Origin: Smittia aterrima
Taxonomy: Eukaryota > Arthropoda > Insecta > Diptera > Chironomidae
Length of the DNA: 64,000 nt
Direction of reading: 5' to 3'
NCBI GenBank assembly: GCA_033063855.1
Contig: CP093831.1
Span: forward strand, 682,001 to 746,000
Part shown: positions 49,200-58,556 of the stretch, one piece after another
How positions within the stretch are numbered: position 1 is the stretch's first letter
Layout of the letters: each line of letters begins with the position of its first letter
Made by a program: the position numbers and the translations under genes
The notes under the pieces: model-generated
Told to the model about the DNA's origin: nothing
The model's database searches: none
What the model saw: only the letters and a program-made list of their open reading frames with translations

Positions 49200-52100
49200 A
49201 ATCACTCTGCTGGAAAATACATTCGTGGTGGCTTTGAAGATGTCAACAGCGAACATGAAATTGTGAATAACAAAAATGTAAATGTGCGGGCTTTTATCTC
49301 CACCTCGCCACCATAATTCGAGTCGTACGCACAGTTTTTAATTGAATTTTATTATTTTACTCGACAGCCGTTTGTAATTCACTGACCTTAGGTGATTTAC
49401 GCTTGACATAGAAAGGAGACAAAAGAAATCCACTTCAAGGATCTAACCTGAAGAAACTTCGAGATTTTCCTGATTTAATTATTTTCGACGTCTTATCTCG
49501 CCGAAAGAAATCTCCTTCTTTTGTGTATGCGGATACTTTCATGTACCCATATCGTTGATGACAGTGAAACGACATTAAAAGGCAAGAAACAAAAACTTTT
49601 TCTTTCTTTTCGAGAAGAACAATTGCTCGCCAAGAAAATCAATTTACGGAAGTTTTCTTTTTCTTGGAGTTTTTCCGTGTGTAAACTGTAAAGTCCAAAG
49701 GACAGCAAAAAGCAGCAGAAAAGTTTCCGTCGACGGCTCTTCTTAACCATAATGGAATTATAGAATTTTACTACTGTTGCAGAAGGCGGACACGGGGAAG
49801 AGACTTCTCAAGAGCTTCTTGTCATGTAATTAAATTTTTATTTCATTGCTGCCAACGTCGACTGAGATTTTCCCTTCAGAGCCATCTCTGTGGTTTGTCA
49901 TGACATCAACTTCTTAACAGAAATAAGTCTTTTCTTTTCGTTTTATTATTCTCGCCATCCGCCTCGAAAGGACAGAGAGAAAGAATAAAATTTAATTTGT
50001 TATCTTTTCGGTCCATTTCCATTTATTGTGTTATCTTGAAGTGAGTTTAAATAGTTTTTCCTTCGCCTCTGCTCGACATCGGACGATGACACTTTTAGTT
50101 TTCCGTCTCGATGAGTTTTCATTTAAGTTTTAAAGATGGTTTTTCTCCTCGAGAAGTTTCTTTTGATTGTCACTCACGATAACGTTGTCGCCGCTTCGAA
50201 TGGCAAGTTTGAATATTTATTGTCAAGCCGAGTCTTTCCTGGCTACTGGTAAATAAATCAAATCTTATGGTTTGCCGTTGAACATTATCGAAAGCTTAAG
50301 CTTTATTTATCAACTTAACAAAGCGGAGATCACAATGCAATTTTTATTATTAAATCGTGGCTTTCATTGCGATTATAAATAAATCGATTGACTCACAGAG
50401 ATTGAATATTTATTTGCTTTTGTTTCCACGAGAGCAATTTTCTCTCGGCTCTTCCCATGAAACTCGACGAGGTCGTATTTCATCCTTCCGAAAAAACCGC
50501 AATTGTATCGCAACAATTTGACTATCGAATGTTCATTTATTTCAATTTGCCTGTGAATTGACGTCGCATGAAAAAACCGCGAGAAAATCGCTTGACCAAA
50601 ACTCATTTTCTCGCTGTTGCTTCCTGAACGTTCTCAACTTTCACGTTTCGCTTGTCATACGATGACGAAGAAAGCTTAAATGCTCATTAGACTAAGCAGC
50701 GTTTCTTGCTCTCAAATCTACTCAATTATTAATGTTCAAGTGAATGGTCCATCGCCAGCTCTTCTCCACCATAACGAGCACTCTAGTAAGCAAAAACTAT
50801 TAAAATTGATGTCGTTTTACAGAAGTTGCGATAGTTCCACGTCATAAACATGAAAGAAAAGGAAAAAGAAGAAAGATCTTACGCTATTATTTCCGCTCAA
50901 GAGATTTATGATTTTTTCTTTCTTGTCGTGCACAAGACGTCTTCGTCGCAGAGACAAACTTACATACAAAATTTTATTATTACCTTCGAGTTGAGAAGCT
51001 CTGAGATTCGATGAAAATTAATGTTTCGTCGCGAAGTGTTAGCCGAAGGAAGACGCGTTGACTGATCATTATCAGCCGTTGGAAAATCAGCACAATTATT
51101 AAATGGAGTAGCAAACTCGTCACGACAACACGAAGGTCTTGTGTGATTATGGAAATTCCTCATGCGGACAGACGAAGAAACTTTGTGATTCTAATGAGCA
51201 ATTTTCAAGCTTTGTCGTTTGTCTACGCTTTGGTGATTTTAGATTTAGAATCGACATTGTCTAGAATTCTCAAAAAGAACTTTATGGATCTCCAACGTGG
51301 ATTCGTGACATATTAAATCATTAATCACATTTCACCTTCTGATGTGACCACGACTAACAGTCACGTCCCTTTTATCAAAGAGCATCGCTCGTAATCGAAA
51401 AGTTTTGCGTGAAAAATTTCTCTTTTCATCAAAGATTCTTTCTTCTCTGTGGTTTAATCCAATTTACGACACTGGAACTGAATTCTCTTTTTTTGGTATT
51501 CGCACAATCGTGTTTGAAGTAAGAGTTTCTCATTTTTGAGGAAATAAAGTTTTTTTTCCTGTGTAATCCAATTTTTTATGTGAAAGGAAACGATTTAGTT
51601 TTGCTGGTCGATGAAAAGTTTTCTGTAATCTTTGCTTTGTTTGCAAAGTCTCCTTAGAACCGAAAGCAAAAAAAAAATCGCCTCGTAATCGTTTGCGGAG
51701 AATCGATTTACTGCCCTGAAGGTAAAAGTTTTGCGGCTATCGTTGCCTCGCTCCTGCCTTCAATTTATTTACTTTTTTATTGATTTTTCCCTTCGTGCAC
51801 TTGGATTTATAATGCATGATGAGTTGCATGATGCACAGAATTGACTGTAGGGCGTTGAAAACTTTGATTTCTTCATTTCTCTGACGTCAACTTGCAGTGT
51901 AATGTTTTATTCAAGCGATTTAGGCTTCTAGTCTATCTCTTAAAAGGTATGAAAGGACTAATTACGTATTTACTTGGGTGAATGAGCCATTGCAACGAAT
52001 AAACGAGACTGTCATTTGAGTAGCTCGCTTCCTTTTCCTTCAAAAAGTTCTCGCATCGCCTTCAAGCAATGTGAATAAGGACATTCTTGAAAAGGACGTT

Positions 52101-53367
52101 AATACGAAGCACAGGATGCGATGTTGCTGCGTGTATAAAATTCTCATTCAATGCACTCTGTGAAAGGATATCATGTCAACATTTATAGCGCTCGAATGCT
52201 TCAAGAGCTCCAATTCGTGCATGAGAAAAATTTACTCGTCCATTGTTCATAAAGTCCTTTCGACGACGTAAAGATGGAGAAAGATTTCTCGATAAAGATC
52301 TCATTGAAGGAACCGAAAGTGCAATACTGCATTAGCTGCCTCCTCGTCGTCGTTCGCATTGAATTTCAATGTTTTCATTCAAGTAGCACTTCACGTGTTG
52401 GGAACTTTTTAATCTCGACTCGCAATCGTAGACAGATTTGTTCAAGAGAGAAGAGGATCAATCATTTGAAATCAATCATCCATCGATCACTTTCGTCGAG
52501 TGGTCACTTTCCGAAGAAGAAACGGGCTCACTCGATCCAAGAATTGAATAATAGTTCAACAAAAGATTGAACAACAGAATTGATTTCATTGAATCGATAA
52601 TGAGAGAAATACTTTCGTAGACTCAATGGCTCGCTCTTTGTTCGTGTCTTAAAATGATGGTGTTGCATTGATTAGAATGATTTCATTCTTTCGCAATGGG
52701 AATTTCTTTTTTGCTTCTAATGGAAAACGGTCAGGTCATAAAACGAAGCGAAGAGAATTCTTTGATTTCGAAAGCATCATAATCCCTGACCCACATTCCT
52801 ACTCTTTCCAACTCTGCAATGTCATGTGATTCATCATAGGAGGTGCAGGTATTGAAACGACACATTTGATCGTTATGGATATTTTGGGAAGGTGATCAGC
52901 GAAGATCGCTGAAGGAAACTCATTTGCATAACAATTATTCAAAACCACAAAGCGTTCGGTTTACTTTCTGAAATTGAACTCACATTGCTTCGATTGTAAA
53001 ACAATTTTACTTTGAATTGTTTTATCGCCAAAAGTTTAATAATCTTGGCGAAATTTAATTTCCCTGCTTTATTATTTTCTTTGTTTTAATATTCTGATAA
53101 CAAAATCCGAGCTTGATAAGATAAAAAATTATATTGAAATTAGTCTCTTGCAAGGCGAATGACTTAAGTTGTAAATAATTTCTTAAGCTCAATAAGATTA
53201 AAAAATTTGGGGAACCTTCACCGGCCTTGGAAGCTCTTAAACAATCATAACAACTTTAGCTAATCTTATCAAGGTTTGATTAATCCTTTAAAGATTGCTT
53301 AATTTTTGCGGACCGGCTCAAAAAAATCTTTGGAATTGCTTTTGTTGCACTCTTAAGAAATAATCTC
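49200..53367. other. Intergenic DNA upstream (left) of the lipase cluster
   Basis: This is a 4.2-kb AT-rich stretch with only short, low-complexity frames (98 codons or fewer). I see no promoter-plus-ORF combination, RNA gene or repeat. It ends at the poly(A) signal of the last lipase gene. Confidence 0.5.
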
Positions 53368-53373
53368 TTTATT
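53368..53373 (-). terminator. Poly(A) signal of the third lipase gene
   Basis: AATAAA on the minus strand, 68 nt past the stop codon at 53441; it is the only such hexamer in the expected interval. Confidence 0.6.
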
Positions 53374-53440
53374 TTCACGTCTAGTAATAATATGTCATCA
53401 AGGAACTCTGGTGAGGATATAAAGTTACACTTATTTTCAT

Positions 53441-54464
53441 TTAAGTTCTAGCAGGGCCAGTCGAGAATGGTCTGAAGCCTCTAGTTTCCAAGAAGTACGA
53501 TCCACGGCCAGTCTTGAGGAAGTTCAATCCATCTCCTCCCATCCATTCTGGTGGAGAGAGTGTGCATTGACGAGCCGAAATATTATCAGCAGTTGGGCAT
53601 CTGAACGATTGGAAACGATTTCTTCCAATTGATTCGACATAGAAATCAACGCCACGCATATGAGAACAAACCATAGTCAAACATCCTGGTTGGCTTCTTC
53701 CACCGTTTGGGAAGAAATCAGCGTCGGCGATTGCAGCTCCAATTCCATAACCGACAAGTCCAATTGGTCCGTTAGTGTGAATAGCTTCAACAAAGGCACC
53801 ATCAGAACGATCTAAACGTGTTGCAGGGTTGCGAACGCTGAAAAGGGGACCTGCTGGATCAAGCCCGACGATATAAGGAACTCTTCCACGGCGAGTATTC
53901 TTTCCGGTGAAGCCAGCGATGTGAGCTCCAAGAGAGAATCCAATAACAGCCAAACGGTTGTAGTCAAGGAATCCGTTTTGATGCATGAAGTCAAGTTGTT
54001 CAGCGATGAAGTTTCCGACACGAGACACACGATTAGCGGCAGCAGCATAGTTGATGCTTCTGGAACCTTCTGACCAATCAATCAGGAGAACGTTAAAGTC
54101 GTAGTATTCCAATAATTCTGCGGAAGTGTCTGTGTTGATGTCTGAAGTTTCATCTTCCCACCAGCCGTGGATCAAGACACGAGTCGGACGGTTAGCATTG
54201 AAGTCACTGTTTCGGAGGGACAGTGCGCTCTGGAAGGTAATTTGCTCAGGTCGTCTGCGAGTATTTCTGGTCGAGAGAAGAATGCGAGTGTCGCGATTCA
54301 CGACGAAGAATGGATCAATGGCCTCAGCATTTTGAAGGCGCTCTTCGGGCGATCCAAAAACTGTCAATAAAATAACTTTTAAACTTCTTGAGGACTTCAA
54401 AAAAGTTATTGGTCTTACCGCAGGCTACAGAAACCAAAAGCAAAGCTGAAACGAAGACTTTCAT
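53441..54464 (-). CDS. Secreted pancreatic-lipase-family enzyme, 321 aa (third, most downstream of cluster)
   Basis: Exons 54464-54419 and 54360-53441 join across a 58-bp GT-AG intron. The first exon encodes the signal peptide MKVFVSALLLVSVAC, so the true start is 54464 and not the ATG inside the intron. The protein is an alpha/beta-hydrolase of the neutral (pancreatic-type) lipase family: VLIHGW oxyanion strand, nucleophile elbow GFSLGAH with Ser158, GLDPAGP with Asp183, and CSH with His249. The triad spacing is normal. The two lid cysteines (PGC....CSH) are only four residues apart, a very short lid, and there is no C-terminal PLAT domain; this is typical of insect phospholipase-A1-like or galactolipase-like enzymes and suggests little interfacial activation. 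It hydrolyses ester bonds of dietary or secreted lipids outside the cell. Unlike its two neighbours it has no intron in the VDFY/VESI codon. Substrate is inferred. Confidence 0.93.
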
Positions 54465-54475
54465 TGTTTATTTCA

Positions 54476-54565
54476 AACTGATTTTGTTCTCCTCACTTGC
54501 TTTCTTTTATAGGGCCACTTTTTTATGTGATGCATATCTAAATCCATTCTTCGCGTGTTTGATAA
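54476..54565 (-). promoter_or_regulatory. Core promoter of third lipase gene (TATA, Inr, TGATAA)
   Basis: On the minus strand TATAAAAG lies at 54511-54504 and TCAGTT (Inr) at 54481-54476 with its A at 54479, 32 nt from the TATA start, giving a 15-nt leader to the ATG at 54464. TGATAA (54560-54565, plus strand) lies 48 bp upstream of TATA. CTAAATCC (54538-54545) and TCGCGTG (54551-54557) are shared with the neighbouring lipase promoter. Confidence 0.75.
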
Positions 54566-55230
54566 CACAAAAGTCCAAGTACATAAACTGCTGGGGTTCT
54601 TTTAATCTTTTCCTGATAATAAAGCAAAAGTTTTTGCTGCAAAACAAAATTAAGCGATAAAATTAAAAATTAATCTTCGATTGTTTGTTTATCAAATCAG
54701 CTTGAAATATTTTTTTATTGAATGAACTTTTAAGTAAATAAATTTTTTCCTAAAATAACTTATGATATCATAAATGAAAACTATTCAAATTTAATCAACC
54801 TTTAACTATTTTCCCTTCCGTTGTTTTTATCAGAAAGTTTAAAAATTATGATCTTATTCCTGTATTTCTAAAAATGTGAAACTTAAATTATTGCAGTCAA
54901 AACATTGTTTTAAAAACAATGTGTACAATCTATTATATCAATTTATATCGCCAGATTCATATTTACGTGACAACCCAATAAGGCAAAACCCATTCTCAAA
55001 GTTCTCAAGTTTTCATGATATCGTTTAAACTGGATTTGTTCAGTTCGTTATTTTTGATAAGAAAGCTTGAGCCACGATAGAATAGCTATGTACGTATGAT
55101 AGAAAAGCTCATTTGAAATATAAAAGAAAAATCCAAACAAAGTTTAATAGGATTGAAATAATTCCTTTGTTCTAATTATTTGGTTGAAGTACAAAAGATC
55201 GAAATCGTTTTGATATATTTCTTAAAAGAA
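54566..55230. other. Intergenic spacer between second and third lipase genes
   Basis: This very AT-rich spacer carries the far part of the third gene's upstream region, including TGGGGTT at 54592-54598 (shared with the second gene) and further TGATAA-like words. A perfect 21-bp palindrome lies at 54902-54922 (ACATTGTTTT-A-AAAACAATGT). There is no gene. Confidence 0.55.
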
Positions 55231-55236
55231 TTTATT
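55231..55236 (-). terminator. Poly(A) signal of the second lipase gene
   Basis: AATAAA on the minus strand, about 27 nt past the stop codon at 55263. Confidence 0.55.
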
Positions 55237-55262
55237 TCTCTTTCAATTTTGAAAAGAACAAT

Positions 55263-56313
55263 TTAATGTCTGATTGGGCCATTAGCGAAAGGTCTGCTGC
55301 GGCTAGTTTCCAAGTGGAATGATCCACGACCAGTCTTTCTGAAGTTAAGGCTATCACCTCCCATCCATTCTCCGGGGGCAATTGTACAGCGACGAGAGCT
55401 GATGTCATCAATATCTGGGCATCCCAATGCGAAGAAACGATTTTCCGCGATCGATTCAACTAAAATTGCTCTGTTAAAAAATATTTTCATTTGAATAAGT
55501 CTTTAGAACTAACCATAGAAATCGACAGCACGGCTGTGCGAGCAAGTATTAGTCAAGCATCCTGGCTGGCTTGATCCACCGTTTGGCCAGTAATCAGCAT
55601 GACCAATTGGATGTCCGATTCCAGCTCCGACGACCCAGAGTGTTGGTCCGTTAGTGTGGATAGCTTCGACGTAGACTCCGTCACCGCGATCTAAACGACC
55701 TTCAGGGTTACGGGTACTGAAGAGAGGACCAGCTGGATCGAGGCCAATAATGTACTGAATTCTTCCACGAGTAACTTGCTTTCCAGTCATTCCAGCGATG
55801 TGAGCTCCAAGAGAAAAGCCAATAAGTGTCAGACGGCTGAAATCGAGTCGACCATTTTGTTGCATGAAGTCCATTTGATTCGCAACGACTCTTCCGACGT
55901 GGGGTACGCGGTTAGAAGCGCCGAGATAATTGATTGTTTGTGCACCTTGTGACCAGTCGACGAAGATAACATTGAAATCGTAGTACCTCAACAATTCAGC
56001 TGAAGTGGCAGTGCTGATGTCTGCGCTGTCATCTTCCAACCAACCGTGAACCAAGAAACGAGTTGGACGGTTAGGATTGTAATGGCTGTTTTGAAGAGAT
56101 GCGAGGTTCAGATGAGTCAAAACCTGAGGATTGTCACGATTTTGTCTAGTTTGAAGAAGGAAACGAACGTCACGAACGGCATCGAACTGAGGTGCGATAG
56201 GTGTGGCGAGCACTGTAGATTAAGTTATCGTGAAATAAAGTTCAAAAATATCCTTTTTATAAACGCTTACCGCAAGCAAGTGAAACCAAAGCGAAAGCTA
56301 CCAAGACCTTCAT
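55263..56313 (-). CDS. Secreted pancreatic-lipase-family enzyme, 312 aa (second of cluster)
   Basis: Exons 56313-56271, 56212-55514 and 55459-55263 join across introns of 58 and 54 bp (GT-AG, both phase 1) into a 313-codon frame. The first exon is the signal peptide MKVLVAFALVSLAC. Catalytic residues are Ser148 (GFSLGAH), Asp173 (GLDPAGP) and His240 (CSHSR). The lid loop between PGC and CSH has four residues and no PLAT domain follows, so phospholipase-A1-like or small neutral lipase activity in an extracellular, probably gut, setting is likely. The second intron splits the Val codon of VDFY-V-ESIAENRF exactly as in the first gene. It lies 379 bp downstream of the first gene and 798 bp upstream of the third, same strand, consistent with tandem duplication. 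Confidence 0.93.
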
Positions 56314-56324
56314 TGTTGAAACGA

Positions 56325-56414
56325 AACTAACTTGAAATGACTTTGCTTCTCTACTTATAAGGTGAACAGTAGTCTGCTTTGTGACGGCTACTTCCTAAAT
56401 CCTCGCGTGATAAG
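56325..56414 (-). promoter_or_regulatory. Core promoter of second lipase gene (TATA, Inr, TGATAAG)
   Basis: On the minus strand TATAAG lies at 56359-56354 and the Inr variant TTAGTT at 56330-56325 with its A at 56328, 31 nt from the TATA start and 15 nt before the ATG. TGATAAG (56408-56414, plus strand) lies 48 bp upstream of TATA, the same distance as in the third gene, and overlaps TCGCGTG (56403-56409). CTAAATCC is at 56395-56402. GATA sites of this form typify midgut genes in flies. Confidence 0.7.
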
Positions 56415-56658
56415 ATTAGATTCGTTGGGGTTATTTATGAAATTTGCTGATAAAAATTCACAAGAGGCTTTTGTGTACTCGGAAATACCAAATCATGCAG
56501 ATAAGATTATGATTGCTCTTTACCTTCAAGTTTGAAGTTTGAAGAAAAAAAATCGTCAAACTTCAATTCATTGATGTTCAGTTTTTTGATCACGAATACT
56601 CTTTGTCTTCAAGTTTAAAGATTAAAATAAAAAAACGTGAAAATTTAATTCATTGATA
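56415..56658. promoter_or_regulatory. Upstream region of second lipase gene with extra GATA motifs
   Basis: This short spacer holds TGGGGTT at 56426-56432 (also present in the third gene's upstream region), TGATAA at 56448-56453 and AGATAAG at 56499-56505. Two similar CTTCAAGTTT-type stretches (about 56525 and 56608) suggest a small local duplication. There is no gene. Confidence 0.45.
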
Positions 56659-56664
56659 TTTATT
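56659..56664 (-). terminator. Poly(A) signal of the first lipase gene
   Basis: AATAAA on the minus strand, about 29 nt past the stop codon at 56693. Confidence 0.55.
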
Positions 56665-56692
56665 ATTTTGCTCAGAGTTCAAGAAAAACATT

Positions 56693-57760
56693 TTATGGTC
56701 TGACGGGTCCTTGTGAGAAAGGATAGTTGCGATTGGTTTCCAAATAGAAACATCCTCTGACGCCTTTGTTGAAGTTAGCGCCATCACCTCCCATCCAAGC
56801 TCCTGGAGTGATATTACAACGTCTGGAACCGATATCGCCGCGTGCTGGACATCCCAAAGCATAGAAGCTGTTGTCTTGGATCGATTCAACTGAGAAAAAA
56901 ATTATTTTTATTTGAAGAAGTATGAAAAAGTGTTTTTTGAGCTCTACCATAGAAATCGACAGCACGGCTGTGAGAGCAAGTATTAGTCAAGCATCCTGGT
57001 TGGCTTGATCCACCGTTTGGCCAGAAATCGGCGTCACCAATTGGATGTCCGATTCCAGCTCCGATGAGAACGATAGTTGGTCCGTTAGTGTGGATAGCTT
57101 CGACGTATTGTCCGTCAAGGGCATCTAAACGACCTTCTGGGTTACGAGTACTGAAGAGAGGACCAGCCGGATCAAGGCCAATAATTGTGTTGATAAGTCC
57201 CCGACGAGTATTCTTTCCAGCCATTCCAACGATGTGACCTCCGAGAGAGAAGCCAATAAGAGCCAAACGATTGAAGTCAAGGAATCCAGCTTCTTGCATG
57301 AAATCCAACTGAGAAGCAATGAATTGTCCAACAGTTGGTACACGGTTAGCAGCTCCGGGATAATTGATTGTTTGTGAACCTTCTGACCAATCAATGAAGA
57401 TAACATTGAAATCGTAGTAGTTCAACAATTCAGCTGAAGTTGCAGTGCTGATGTCTGAGCCGTCATCTTCCAACCAACCGTGAACTAAGACACGAGTTGG
57501 ACGATCGCGATTGTAGTGGCTCTGTTGGAGTGAGATCAGATTACGGAAGCTGATCTGTTGTGGGTTCTGACGATTTTGTCTGGTTTGAAGCAACATCCTG
57601 ACATCTCTGTATGCATCAAATTGCGGGCTGATTGGCTCAAAGTCATCAGTTGGCAATCCAAGGACTTTAAAAATCGAAAAATTAATTTTTTTCTCTCTAA
57701 AGTTGATTTTACCTTACCACACGCCAAAGTCAACAAAGTAAAAGCAATAACAATCTTCAT
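56693..57760 (-). CDS. Secreted pancreatic-lipase-family enzyme, 318 aa (first of cluster)
   Basis: Exons 57760-57718, 57664-56948 and 56889-56693 join across introns of 53 and 58 bp into a 319-codon frame. The first exon encodes the signal peptide MKIVIAFTLLTLAC. Motifs are VLVHGWLEDD, GFSLGGH with Ser154, GLDPAGP with Asp179 and CSHSR with His246. The lid loop PGCLTNTCSH is very short and there is no PLAT domain. It resembles the second gene most closely, with the same two intron positions and a 197-nt last exon in both. The nucleophile elbow has Gly-Gly where the others have Gly-Ala. It is predicted to be a secreted lipase or phospholipase A1 acting on dietary lipids; substrate specificity cannot be read from sequence. 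Confidence 0.93.
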
Positions 57761-57771
57761 ATTTTTTTCAC

Positions 57772-57855
57772 AACTGAACTCGAAAGTACTTCCATCTCCC
57801 CTTTTATATGCTCGGACCAATGCGATAAAGTTATTTTTGATACTAGTGTGATAAG
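57772..57855 (-). promoter_or_regulatory. Core promoter of first lipase gene (TATA, Inr, TGATAAG)
   Basis: On the minus strand TATAAAAG lies at 57808-57801 and TCAGTT at 57777-57772 with its A at 57775, 33 nt from the TATA start and 15 nt before the ATG. TGATAAG (57849-57855, plus strand) lies 40 bp upstream of TATA, preceded by AGTGTG in place of the CGCGTG seen in the second gene. Confidence 0.75.
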
Positions 57856-58363
57856 AGAGCTGATATATTATCGATATGTTGTCTAGGAAAATCTTTATTT
57901 TGAGAAGCCTTTTTTAAATCACACGCGAGCTACGTGAGACAGCTTAGGCTATCACAGATATGACCTCAGCATTTATTCAACTTCGGACTTATAGTAAAAG
58001 TTTTTTACATTTTTCTGGTCAAAAGATTTTTGTGCGAAAATAATTTCATTTAGACTTGTTACGTACACAAAGCATCGCAATCAATTAATCATTCTCGTAA
58101 TGACATCAAAAAAATGCATAACAGTCGAATGAATGCTTGCAACATAAATCCGAAAAAGAAATTTGACGAAGCATGTCCATTCACAAATGCTTGAGCGGTA
58201 AATGTTTTTGCTAAAAGTGCCCGGAGCATCAGTTGAAGATCAATGATTTCACAGCGCTAGAACGAACGGTAAATCGAAGAGAAAACGTTAAAGTTTGATT
58301 AAAATTTCTCATCTGCTTTAGTGAAATCATTGAAGAATTCAGTTGTTTGCAACGAATTCCATT
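57856..58363. other. Intergenic DNA between lipase cluster and repeat copy 2
   Basis: There is no gene. A perfect 13-bp inverted repeat, TCAATGATTTCAC (58240-58252) and GTGAAATCATTGA (58321-58333), has a 68-nt spacer and lies 31 bp upstream of a plus-strand TATA box. The counterpart of this stretch for repeat copy 1 would lie outside the window. Confidence 0.5.
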
Positions 58364-58400
58364 TATAAAAGTTAGTTTCACAGCATCAAACATTCACTTA
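58364..58400 (+). promoter_or_regulatory. Candidate TATA/Inr promoter pointing into repeat copy 2
   Basis: TATAAAAG at 58364-58371 is followed 32 nt later by TTCACTTAG, a plausible initiator with its A at 58396. Transcription would run right, into 58557 onward. The first downstream ATGs (58525, 58620) open only short frames. The first open stretch of any note is 58699-58852, ending at a possible donor AAAG|GTTTGT, and I do not recognise it. A real gene start is possible but unproven. Confidence 0.3.
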
Positions 58401-58556
58401 GTTATTCATAAGCGACTCTTCGATTTGGATTTTGTCGACTCATCCTCGAAGAGCAGAAGAGACCAATAAAAGTTCGAATTCTGTCGATCATCGGACGATA
58501 AATCTCGTTACGTTTAATTTCATTATGAAATCACCTTCGTTCTCATAAAGATCGAG

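Noticed and set aside
54360..54400. ATG at 54400 as start of the third lipase
   Set aside because: It lies inside the 58-bp intron; the exon starting at 54464 supplies a proper signal peptide and the same start position as in the two sister genes.
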